DNA of 32,357 nucleotides, from the NCBI RefSeq assembly GCF_900316895.1, contig NZ_ONER01000015.1:1-32357 (forward strand), given 5' to 3'. Both the position numbers and the translations under genes were made by a program. This document shows positions 24,666 to 31,811 of the stretch, one piece after another; positions within the stretch are counted from its first letter, which is position 1; each line of letters opens with the position of its first letter. Under the pieces are notes generated by a model that worked only from the letters and a program-made list of their open reading frames with translations, ran no database searches and was not told the DNA's origin. This DNA is from an uncultured Methanobrevibacter sp. Lineage in GTDB: Archaea > Methanobacteriota > Methanobacteria > Methanobacteriales > Methanobacteriaceae.

Positions 24666-25577
24666 ATGGAAGTGACATTTTTAGGAACCTCATCAGCAGT
24701 CCATTCGAAAGACCGCAATCATCCGTCTATTGCAGTTAAGGCTTTCGGTGATGTATTCTTATTTGATTGCGGTGAAGGGACACAAAGACAATTATTATTT
24801 ACCAATGTAAGCCCTATGAAAATATCAAAAATATTTATCACACATTTTCATGGAGACCATATTTTAGGCCTTCCGGGATTGCTTCAATCCATGAGTCTGA
24901 ATGGAAGAGAATCAAAATTAACAGTTTACGGTCCAAGAGGTTTGAACAAATTAAAGGACGCCATTTACAGCTTGGGCTATTGTGCAATTGAGTATCCTGT
25001 TGAATTTATTGAAATTGACACGGGAGTCATTGAAGAAACAGAAGAATATGTAATCAGGGCACAAAGCGTAAGACACAATGTTCCGTCATTGGCATATTCC
25101 ATTGAAGAAAAGAAAAAACCACGGTTTTTACGTGAAAAAGCAATTGAATTGGGCGTTCCAGTAGGTCCTGCCTTTGGAAAACTGCACAACGGCAAAGAGG
25201 TTGAAATCGATGGCAGAATCATAAAACCCGAACAAGTTCTTGGCCCTCCGCGAAAAGGAATTAAGCTAACCTATTCAGGCGATACCCGTCCCTGTGAAGA
25301 AATGATTATGTTTGCAAGAGACAGCACATTGCTCATTCATGAATCAACATTCATACAAAAGGAAGCGCAGAATGCAGAGGAGTATGGCCATTCCACTTCC
25401 AGGGATGCGGCTTTTGTTGCCCGTGAATCAAACAGCAAAAGACTGATAATAACACATATCAGCACAAGATATGGAGAAGAATACGCTCAGATAATGTTGA
25501 AGGAAGCTCAGGAAATCTTTGAAAATACTGAACTGGCTAAAGATTGCATGGAAATAAACGTTCGAGGCGAATCATGA
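24666..25577 (+). CDS. rnz: Ribonuclease Z (tRNA 3' endonuclease)
   Basis: A 303-aa short-form tRNase Z of the metallo-beta-lactamase fold, which cuts the 3' trailer from precursor tRNAs. The sequence begins MEVTFLGTSSAVHS and has the zinc motif HFHGDH with H60, H62, D64 and H65, then SLAYSIEE, YSGDTRPCEE (metal Asp), HESTF and the final THISTRYG. Length is typical (about 305 aa). AAGTGAT lies five nt before ATG 24666. It overlaps mscS by four nt (ATGA) and starts a three-gene operon. Confidence 0.96.
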   Translation: MEVTFLGTSSAVHSKDRNHPSIAVKAFGDVFLFDCGEGTQRQLLFTNVSPMKISKIFITHFHGDHILGLPGLLQSMSLNGRESKLTVYGPRGLNKLKDAIYSLGYCAIEYPVEFIEIDTGVIEETEEYVIRAQSVRHNVPSLAYSIEEKKKPRFLREKAIELGVPVGPAFGKLHNGKEVEIDGRIIKPEQVLGPPRKGIKLTYSGDTRPCEEMIMFARDSTLLIHESTFIQKEAQNAEEYGHSTSRDAAFVARESNSKRLIITHISTRYGEEYAQIMLKEAQEIFENTELAKDCMEINVRGES

Positions 25578-26326
25578 ATATACCACAAGTAGACAACCCT
25601 ACAATGATTCTAATCTATATTCTGATTATCATTATTATGGCATCAATGCTTACACGAATTATTGCCTTTTTAATGAACAAAATGAATAGATTTGAAAAGG
25701 ACATGACCATAATCTATCTCATAAGGGACATCATCAATTACATAATTTATTTCATTGCACTGATGGTGATTCTGCAGTTTTTCGGAATCAATCTGGCCGG
25801 AACCCTATTGAGTTTGGGTATTGTTGGTATTGCAGTGAGTTTTGCTGCAAAAGACATCATTTCAAACCTGTTTTCCGGAATAATACTGATTTTAGGCAAA
25901 AGCATAAAAGTTGGGGACACCCTTGAAATCAAAGGCAAAAAGGGTGTTGTTGAGAGGATAACCCTCAGATCCACAATCATTGTCGATGATTTTGGAGTTA
26001 AAGACCATATTCCCAACTCAACATTGACAAATGACGCTTACCTTCAGTATAAGACCCCTGAAAAATATAGAGTGGACATAAATGCTGGACTGGCATTGGA
26101 TGTTGATGTTGAGGAGTTTAAATCCTACATTACCAAAAAGATTTTAGAGTATGATGAAATCCTAAAGAAACCTGAGCCTGAGGTCTATGCCAAAGAGATA
26201 TCATTTAAACAAAGCAAAGTTAAAGTATCATTTTGGGTAAAAGATTTTAATAGTAAAGATAAATATAAATTAATAGTCACTAACGAAATAAGGAAATATG
26301 TTGAAAAGGGTGGAAAATATGAGTAA
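25574..26326 (+). CDS. mscS: MscS-family small-conductance mechanosensitive channel
   Basis: A 250-aa protein with three N-terminal membrane helices, the third being the pore helix with LGIVGIAVSFAAKD, followed by the cytosolic beta domain seen as VGDTLEIKGKKGVVE and HIPNSTLTND. This is the minimal MscS form that releases solutes on hypo-osmotic shock. The frame can be read from 25544, but ATG 25574 overlaps the rnz stop as ATGA and gives the normal N-terminus. The nadA start lies inside its last codons, so all three genes are coupled. Confidence 0.92.
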   Translation: MNIPQVDNPTMILIYILIIIIMASMLTRIIAFLMNKMNRFEKDMTIIYLIRDIINYIIYFIALMVILQFFGINLAGTLLSLGIVGIAVSFAAKDIISNLFSGIILILGKSIKVGDTLEIKGKKGVVERITLRSTIIVDDFGVKDHIPNSTLTNDAYLQYKTPEKYRVDINAGLALDVDVEEFKSYITKKILEYDEILKKPEPEVYAKEISFKQSKVKVSFWVKDFNSKDKYKLIVTNEIRKYVEKGGKYE

Positions 26327-27233
26327 CTCACTTCAAGAAGAAATCTTAAAATTAAAAGAAGAGAAAAATGCAATAATTCTTGCACACAACTACCAACCAA
26401 AGGAAGTTCAGGAAATTGCTGATTTTTTAGGCGATTCACTGGAATTGTGTATAAAGGCTTCTGAAATAGACGGCAAGGATCTTGTAATATTCTGCGGAGT
26501 CGACTTTATGGCAGAAACCGCTTTTATCCTAAATCCGGATAAGAAAATCATCATTCCAACACTTGAAGCGGAATGTCCTATGGCACATATGCTTCCTGAA
26601 GAGGAACTGCTAAAGGCAAAAGAAGAGTATCCTGATGCAGGAGTCATTCTTTACGTCAACAGTATTGCTGAGGCAAAACAGCATGCAGACACATTATGTA
26701 CCTCCGCAAATGCAGTTAAGATTGCCGAAAGCTTACCACAGGACAAGATATTGTTCGGACCAGACAAAAACCTGGGAACCCATGTTGCAGAAAAAACAGA
26801 TAAGGAAATCATTCCGGTTCCAAAAGACGGCCACTGCTATGTACACAGACTATTCCATGTTGAAGATGTTGAGCTTAAAAGAAAAGAATATCCTAACGCT
26901 GAGATAATCTGCCACCCAGAATGTAAAATCGAAGTTCAAAAAGCATGTGATGAAGTGATGTCAACCGGCGGAATGTTAAGACACATTGCCGAAAGCGACA
27001 AGGAGGAATTCGTTATCGGAACTGAAATCGACATGATTACAAGAATCAATTCAGAAGTTCCTGGCAAAAAATTGTATCCTATGCTTGAAGGGGCAATCTG
27101 TGAAACAATGAAGCTCCATACACTTGAAAAAATCAGGGATGCACTTGTAAATGAAGCTCCGGAAGTCACATTACCTAAGGATGTTGCCGACAAGTCAAGA
27201 AAAGCCGTTGAACATATGTTAAATGCTAGCTAG
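26319..27233 (+). CDS. nadA: Quinolinate synthase
   Basis: A 304-aa [4Fe-4S] enzyme condensing iminoaspartate and dihydroxyacetone phosphate to quinolinate. Family motifs: ILAHNYQPKEVQEIAD, GDSLELC, FCGVDFMAET (cluster Cys), CTSANA, DKNLG, ICHPEC (cluster Cys), STGGM and the late LEGAICETM (cluster Cys). ATG 26298 is in frame, but GGGTGG at 26308-26313 points to ATG 26319, which overlaps the mscS stop by eight nt. nadB or aspartate dehydrogenase, which supplies iminoaspartate, is not in the window. Confidence 0.95.
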   Translation: MSNSLQEEILKLKEEKNAIILAHNYQPKEVQEIADFLGDSLELCIKASEIDGKDLVIFCGVDFMAETAFILNPDKKIIIPTLEAECPMAHMLPEEELLKAKEEYPDAGVILYVNSIAEAKQHADTLCTSANAVKIAESLPQDKILFGPDKNLGTHVAEKTDKEIIPVPKDGHCYVHRLFHVEDVELKRKEYPNAEIICHPECKIEVQKACDEVMSTGGMLRHIAESDKEEFVIGTEIDMITRINSEVPGKKLYPMLEGAICETMKLHTLEKIRDALVNEAPEVTLPKDVADKSRKAVEHMLNAS

Positions 27234-27248
27234 ACTAGCTTTAACACC

Positions 27249-28223
27249 TTATTTTTTAAATTGCATTAAAAAGGCAATAACCTCTTCACCAACAGGAGCA
27301 TAATCTTTTTCTTCAAAGTAATAGTTCTCTTTTCTATCTTCCTGTTTTAGAACAATTGAACCCGGAACCAAATCTTTAAATGGCAAGATGTCAAGTTCAT
27401 AATTGAAATAGTTATCATTGGTTGAGACGAACAAAGATCTTGCCTTAATATTACCCAACTTATTTTCAACATCAAATTCCAAAAAACAATCGTTTCTGAA
27501 CTTGAAATCATAGATGTCCCTAAAGAAGCATTCATCATTAAAATCTTCAAAAATTGCAGAAATTTCATCATTGTTTAAATTATTAAATATTTTTTTGGAG
27601 GATGAATGTGCAAATAGCAGTGCATTAATTGCTATCAAATTTTTAGTTTTTGAAACACTATACCCATCAGTATAATAATCATCTATTGAGTCTATGATAA
27701 GTTCCAAAACTTTTGAAATGATAAATCTGTATCCTGAAACCTTAGCGGCGGAATTTACAATAAAAATGAATTCCATTTCATCAGGAAACTCACATGCCCA
27801 TGATAAAACTATGTAACCTCCGCTACCTTCTCCAACCAGGCCCAAGATTTTTCTTATTTTAAATTTTTCCGCCAAAAACTGTCTAATAAAATTTATTCCA
27901 TCAGTATACGTATATCTTGGAAATTCATAATTCAAACCTGTGGATGAAGGAGAACATGATTCGGGAGTTCCTAACGGACTGATTACAATAAAATAGAATT
28001 CATCTATAAAATTACCATGACTCATTATGTAATTGTGAGACTCTCTTAAAAATGAATAGATTCCATTGAATGTAGAAAAAAATAAGACTGCATTGGTAAT
28101 GAATCCATCTTCATCATATTTTGGAGTGCCGAATGTCCTATATTCGACTTCAACATTTTCCAGCACCCTGCCATACTCAAATTCAAATGAATCCATTACA
28201 TGTATATTGTCTTCAAGATACAT
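27249..28223 (-). CDS. MetX-like alpha/beta hydrolase, probable pseudoenzyme
   Basis: A 324-aa alpha/beta-hydrolase-fold protein related to homoserine O-acetyltransferase (MetX). It is a close paralogue of the protein encoded at 28625-29566, with the shared N-terminus MDSFEFE, FGTPKYDE, SCSPS and QFLAEKF. The nucleophile elbow reads GLVGEGSGGY, with Gly133 where the paralogue has Ser125 in GLIGNSMGGF, and the late catalytic His (LGHLCF in the paralogue) is replaced by K-E-N-Y-Y-F. The aspartate region (TNDNYF) remains. It is therefore predicted to be catalytically inactive or changed. ATG 28223 has GAGGT seven nt upstream and its own TATA box near 28264-28272. Confidence 0.8.
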   Translation of the reverse strand: MYLEDNIHVMDSFEFEYGRVLENVEVEYRTFGTPKYDEDGFITNAVLFFSTFNGIYSFLRESHNYIMSHGNFIDEFYFIVISPLGTPESCSPSSTGLNYEFPRYTYTDGINFIRQFLAEKFKIRKILGLVGEGSGGYIVLSWACEFPDEMEFIFIVNSAAKVSGYRFIISKVLELIIDSIDDYYTDGYSVSKTKNLIAINALLFAHSSSKKIFNNLNNDEISAIFEDFNDECFFRDIYDFKFRNDCFLEFDVENKLGNIKARSLFVSTNDNYFNYELDILPFKDLVPGSIVLKQEDRKENYYFEEKDYAPVGEEVIAFLMQFKK

Positions 28224-28263
28224 TACAAAAACCTCTTTTCTATAAATAGGTAGTAAATGAAAA

Positions 28264-28272
28264 CATATAAAT
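28264..28272 (-). promoter_or_regulatory. TATA box of the pseudoenzyme gene
   Basis: On the minus strand TTTATATGT is centred near 28268, predicting a start near 28242 and a 19-nt leader with GAGGT. It shows that the second paralogue is a separate transcript from the upstream pair. Confidence 0.4.
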
Positions 28273-28349
28273 TTTTTTAAAAACAGTTTGGAAAATATTG
28301 ATAAAAACTCGAATACATTCAGAGTTTAATCGTTAAAGTATAAAATATG

Positions 28350-28628
28350 TTACATATCTTCTAAAAAACTTGATAGAAATACATTCATTTCAATCTCCTC
28401 ACGGGCAATGAAATCATCCAATCTGATTTTTGCAACGTCGCTTTGGAATGGATACAATTCATCGCGAAAATACATTGTCAATGTCAAAACATCATCCCTG
28501 ACAACGATGTCCTCGTCCAAATTGGCTTTCAGGTAATCCAACTGCTTTTCGGACAATCCTGAAACGGAATACTCTATGAATTTCTTATCGTCCCTGTCAC
28601 CATAATCTGAAACATTAACAATCATCAT
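28350..28628 (-). CDS. 92-aa acidic protein coupled to the hydrolase
   Basis: A small acidic protein I do not recognise. It has a beta start (MMIVNVSDY), a helix S-E-K-Q-L-D-Y-L-K-A-N-L near residue 26, a strand-like V-L-T-L-T-M-Y-F and a helical end, and no membrane segment. Its start overlaps the stop of the MetX-like hydrolase as ATGA, with GAGGGG upstream, so the two are translated together. ATG 28625 is an alternative start. A subunit or regulator of the hydrolase is the natural guess, but only from coupling. Confidence 0.65.
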   Translation of the reverse strand: MMIVNVSDYGDRDDKKFIEYSVSGLSEKQLDYLKANLDEDIVVRDDVLTLTMYFRDELYPFQSDVAKIRLDDFIAREEIEMNVFLSSFLEDM

Positions 28629-29566
28629 AATCCCCTCATAAATTCTTTTAATTCATCAGAGATTGTTTCAAGCTCGTTGAAACACAAATGCCCCAATTCT
28701 GAATCCATTACAATCAACTGTGAATTTTCAATCATTTGAGACATTGGAATGCCGTCCAATTCAGGAGGAAAATGAGGATCCTGTTTGCATGAGATGATTA
28801 AAACCTTAGAATTGATTTTATCCAGTTTGTCTTCAACATCAAAGTTCATGCAGGATTCATTGCAGTACTTCAAATCATAAATGTCTATTTCAAGCATTTC
28901 ATTTCCGAATGTTTCAAATTCAAATGCCAGCTCCTCATTGGACATCGCCCTTAATGCTTCCTTGGAAAGTCCAAAATTAAACTCGGCAAGGTTTGCCAAT
29001 CTCAAAGTCCTAATCAGAGAGTAGGTCATTTCACCTTTTGCATAATCCGGATCGGAAGTTATGATTTCATCCACAAATTTCGAAAGGATATAGTCATGGC
29101 CTGCAACCTTATAGCTGCTTACGCCACAGATGATGAAGTCCTGAAATTCCGGATAACGGATTGCCTGTGTCAAACCGATGAATCCACCCATCGAATTTCC
29201 AATCAAACCCAAGATGTGGTCGATTCCAAATTTTTCAGCCAGAAATTGCTTTTGGAAATTGACGACATCAGCAAGAGAATATTTTGGAAACCTATTTTTC
29301 AAATCGGTTGTTGAAGGGGAGCATGATCCTGGAGCTCCCAAAGCTGACATGCTGATAAAAAAGTACTTTTCCCCGTCGAATGCATCACCTTTTTCGGTCA
29401 ACGGCAAAATTTTATTAATTCCTGCAAATGTTCCAAGAGAACCGGAACAATAAACAATTGCATTGACAATAGCACCATTTTCATCATATTTTGGAGTTCC
29501 AAAGGTCATATATTCAACAACAGTGTCCCTAATCATCTCACCATTTTCAAACTCGAACGAATCCAT
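28625..29566 (-). CDS. MetX-like alpha/beta hydrolase, active paralogue
   Basis: At least 313 aa, alpha/beta-hydrolase fold like homoserine O-acetyltransferase. The catalytic triad can be read: Ser125 in GLIGNSMGGF, Asp in ISCKQDPHF, His in SELGHLCF. Most family members acylate or hydrolyse small alcohols or thioesters; the true reaction is unknown. ATG 29566 has no good SD. The frame is open to ATT 29611, which lies seven nt after a perfect GGGGAGG and whose encoded I-Y-D-D matches the M-Y-L-E start of the paralogue, so the real protein may be 15 residues longer. It overlaps the small 92-aa gene. Confidence 0.85.
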   Translation of the reverse strand: MDSFEFENGEMIRDTVVEYMTFGTPKYDENGAIVNAIVYCSGSLGTFAGINKILPLTEKGDAFDGEKYFFISMSALGAPGSCSPSTTDLKNRFPKYSLADVVNFQKQFLAEKFGIDHILGLIGNSMGGFIGLTQAIRYPEFQDFIICGVSSYKVAGHDYILSKFVDEIITSDPDYAKGEMTYSLIRTLRLANLAEFNFGLSKEALRAMSNEELAFEFETFGNEMLEIDIYDLKYCNESCMNFDVEDKLDKINSKVLIISCKQDPHFPPELDGIPMSQMIENSQLIVMDSELGHLCFNELETISDELKEFMRGL

Positions 29567-29608
29567 GGTAAAGTACTCTTTCTTATCTTCAAAATATTCA
29601 TCATCGTA

Positions 29609-29625
29609 AATGGAAATTCCTCCCC
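29609..29625 (-). promoter_or_regulatory. Strong SD before an ATT codon
   Basis: On the minus strand GGGGAGG (29625-29619), a 7-nt spacer and ATT (29611-29609) are laid out like a textbook start, with ATT in the place of ATG. The ATT is in frame with the hydrolase. Confidence 0.5.
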
Positions 29626-29657
29626 TGAACTATAATAATTGATTTTGAAAACAAATT

Positions 29658-29665
29658 ATTTAAAT
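29658..29665. promoter_or_regulatory. Shared TATA box of nucS and the hydrolase operon
   Basis: ATTTAAAT is symmetric and centred at 29661.5. On the plus side it is 24-27 nt from the nucS start (leaderless). On the minus side it predicts a start near 29634, leaving a leader with the GGGGAGG SD. Confidence 0.45.
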
Positions 29666-29685
29666 TAAACTAAACAATGTAAATT

Positions 29686-30471
29686 GTGATGAAATATAAA
29701 ATTTTAGAAAAACCAAATTGCGAAGATGCATATGACCTAATTGAAGAGGCACTTAGAAAAAGAGCTACAATACTTATTTTTGCATGCTGTAAGGTAAACT
29801 ATGAAGGAAGAGCCCTAAGTGAATTGAACTGGGGAGAACGTATAATAATGATTAAACCGGATGGAGCATTCTTAATCCACCAGGAAAAAAAGGTGGAGCC
29901 AGTTAACTGGCAGCCTCCAAAATCAAGAACAAGAGCCTACATCAAAAATGACACCCTATTTTTAGAAAGTCACAGAAGAACCCCTAAAGAGCTGTTGACC
30001 GTTGAAATAAAGCAAATCCAATTCATCAACTATGCTAATGTCGAAGACTTTGAGGAACTTGAACAGGCAGGATACGAAAAGGATATGAGCGATATGATCA
30101 TGGAAAAGCCACATATCATTGAAGAGGGCTTCAAACCGACTACAAGAGAGTATAGTGTCGAGCATGGTTTCATTGACATTTTAGGAAAGGACAGTGACAA
30201 CAATTTAATGATTCTTGAACTGAAAGCAAGAAAAGCAGGAGTGACCGCAGTAAAGCAACTTAGACGCTACATTCAAGATATGGAAAATACGGACAACGAT
30301 TATTTAAGAGAAGTTGAAGCCGAAAAGAAAAAAATAAGGGGTTTGCTCGTTGCACCGTCAATCATGGATGATGCACTTGAGATGATTGAAGAGGAAGGTA
30401 TTGAATTTGTATCTGTTGAACCTCCTCGTGAGTTAAAAAGAGATAAGAAAGTAACTCTGGATTTCTTCTAA
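29686..30471 (+). CDS. nucS: NucS/EndoMS mismatch-specific endonuclease
   Basis: A 261-aa archaeal NucS/EndoMS, which cuts both strands at mismatched or branched DNA in place of MutS-MutL. An N-terminal beta domain (Y-E-G-R-A near residue 40, W-G-E-R, N-W-Q-P-P) is followed by the PD-(D/E)xK-type nuclease domain with D164 in GFIDILG and E178/K180 in LELKARKAG (numbered from GTG 29686). The C-terminus TLDFF fits a PCNA-binding tail. GTG 29686 and ATG 29689 are both possible starts; there is no SD, and a TATA box 24-27 nt upstream suggests a leaderless mRNA. Its stop overlaps the converging gene by three nt. Confidence 0.95.
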   Translation: MMKYKILEKPNCEDAYDLIEEALRKRATILIFACCKVNYEGRALSELNWGERIIMIKPDGAFLIHQEKKVEPVNWQPPKSRTRAYIKNDTLFLESHRRTPKELLTVEIKQIQFINYANVEDFEELEQAGYEKDMSDMIMEKPHIIEEGFKPTTREYSVEHGFIDILGKDSDNNLMILELKARKAGVTAVKQLRRYIQDMENTDNDYLREVEAEKKKIRGLLVAPSIMDDALEMIEEEGIEFVSVEPPRELKRDKKVTLDFF

Positions 30472-30947
30472 TCCAGGGCATCTTCAATCCTTTTCAATTC
30501 AGCCTCATAGAATTTTTGAGTAAACTCATTTGCAGGAATTGAAGTGGTTACATGGCATTCCTTTTCCAATTTGTAAATGAGATATTCCTCGCCTTCAAGA
30601 GGAATGCTTTCATCATCGCTTAAAACATCAAGACCATCCAATTCTGATAAAATATTTTTATATTCCTTTTCCTCCAATTCGATGACATCATCCAGTTCCA
30701 TTTCCTGGACCTTAGGATTCAATTGCATTGCAATGGCAACAAATCCATTGACTGTTTTATCTGAAAGTGAAAATTGAGAATTTCTGATTTCATCCATGGA
30801 GAATTTAATATGGTCTATTGTATTTTTAGTAACAGGAATTTCCCGGGATAGACCAATTTGATTGATTTCATAATGATTTTTCCATTCGCCAATTTTATAA
30901 ACTGCATAATTTATATCATCAAGATTAATAATTTCTTCATCTGCCAT
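30468..30947 (-). CDS. Acidic 159-aa protein of unknown function
   Basis: A strongly acidic soluble protein with no recognised domain. It has a predicted helix-rich middle (E-L-D-D-V-I-E-L-E-E-K-E-Y-K) and no cysteine cluster or membrane helix. ATG 30947 is preceded by GTGAT with a 3-nt spacer; the predicted transcription start lies only about five nt upstream. Its TAG overlaps the nucS TAA at the convergent ends (30469-30470), leaving no terminator space. A DNA-mimic or nucS-related role would be speculation. Confidence 0.6.
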   Translation of the reverse strand: MADEEIINLDDINYAVYKIGEWKNHYEINQIGLSREIPVTKNTIDHIKFSMDEIRNSQFSLSDKTVNGFVAIAMQLNPKVQEMELDDVIELEEKEYKNILSELDGLDVLSDDESIPLEGEEYLIYKLEKECHVTTSIPANEFTQKFYEAELKRIEDALD

Positions 30948-30970
30948 ACTATCACATTAATTAAATATAT

Positions 30971-30985
30971 TTTTATAATATAAAA
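30971..30985. promoter_or_regulatory. Shared palindromic TATA box, acidic protein / PsbP-like gene
   Basis: TTTTATAATATAAAA is a 7-bp inverted repeat around one A, centred at 30978. It is about 26 nt from predicted starts at 31004 (plus, leader with GGAGGT) and 30952 (minus, almost leaderless). Confidence 0.45.
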
Positions 30986-31016
30986 ATTAAATGTAACATT
31001 TAATGGAGGTAAATCT

Positions 31017-31727
31017 GTGAAAAAATGTCCCGAATGTGGAAATCCTAGTTATGATGGTGCTCCTGTTTGCGGTAATTGCGGTTATCAATTTCCAAAACCA
31101 AAAGTTGTAGCGCCTAAAAAAGAGGATATTTTCCAACAAAAACCAAAATCAGAGAAAAAGACCGATGACAACGGCATTCTTACCAAGAAAAATAAGTTAG
31201 TTATTGGAATTATTTTAATTTTAACTTTAATTGTTATTTGTGGAATTGTGTTTATGGGATCCAACCACAATGGCAATGGTAGCCACTCCAATCCTATAAT
31301 TCAGTCAACCAGTGATTTGGCCGAATATAAGGACGGAGATTTTTCATTCAAATATCCAAATGATTGGAAAAAAGTAAATGGAAGTGATGCGGAACATTCT
31401 AGTGCTGTATTTTTCCAAAATCCGGAAAATGTAACTATAGAGTACTACAACATCACTACTAATGCTAATTCCCTTAAAGACATAACACAACAAAGAATCA
31501 CTCACGCTCAAGAGGGCGGAGATTATGTCGAACTTGTTGAAACAGTAACCATAGACGGTAGAAACTCATCAAATATGCTATTGGAAAATGCAGATGGAGA
31601 CTACACCAGATATGTTTCAATGTTCAGTGATGGAAAACTATATGTTTTCAAAATAACCGGAGCTTCTGAAAACTCCCTCACATCAGAAGACATTGAAAGT
31701 GCAATAAGTTCTTCAGACATTGCTTAA
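31017..31727 (+). CDS. Zinc-ribbon, membrane-anchored PsbP-like protein
   Basis: A 236-aa protein. An N-terminal zinc ribbon (CPEC at 4-7, CGNC at 18-21) is followed by a lysine-rich linker, one membrane helix at about 60-80 (L-V-I-G-I-I-L-I-L-T-L-I) and an outside domain that starts DFSFKYPNDWKK, like the PsbP-related domain found in archaeal surface proteins. GTG 31017 has a perfect GGAGGT seven nt upstream. The ribbon faces the cytoplasm, so it could carry a signal or position the protein. The last codons are part of a perfect 42-bp tandem duplication. Confidence 0.8.
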   Translation: MKKCPECGNPSYDGAPVCGNCGYQFPKPKVVAPKKEDIFQQKPKSEKKTDDNGILTKKNKLVIGIILILTLIVICGIVFMGSNHNGNGSHSNPIIQSTSDLAEYKDGDFSFKYPNDWKKVNGSDAEHSSAVFFQNPENVTIEYYNITTNANSLKDITQQRITHAQEGGDYVELVETVTIDGRNSSNMLLENADGDYTRYVSMFSDGKLYVFKITGASENSLTSEDIESAISSSDIA

Positions 31728-31792
31728 GTATGGATTTAATTCATACTTTTTTCTTCAGACATTGCTTAAGTATGGATTTAATTCATACTTTT
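31709..31792. repeat. Perfect 42-bp tandem duplication
   Basis: Bases 31709-31750 are repeated without change at 31751-31792, and four more bases match beyond. The unit holds the last five codons and the stop of the PsbP-like gene plus its terminator hairpin. Identity implies recent origin or an assembly artefact. Confidence 0.9.
31726..31752 (+). terminator. Terminator of the PsbP-like gene, copy 1
   Basis: AAGTATG (31726-31732) pairs with CATACTT (31742-31748), followed by a six-T run (31747-31752). The stem includes two bases of the stop codon. Confidence 0.7.
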
Positions 31793-31794
31793 TT
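31768..31794 (+). terminator. Terminator of the PsbP-like gene, copy 2
   Basis: The same 7-bp hairpin and six-T run, produced by the tandem duplication. The GATTTAATT loop could also act as a weak TATA element about 26 nt before the predicted start of the next gene. Confidence 0.65.
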
Positions 31795-31811
31795 CTATTT
31801 TTTGTGTTACC

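Noticed and set aside
26298..26318. ATG 26298 as the nadA start
   Set aside because: It gives a larger overlap with mscS and lacks an SD, whereas ATG 26319 follows GGGTGG.
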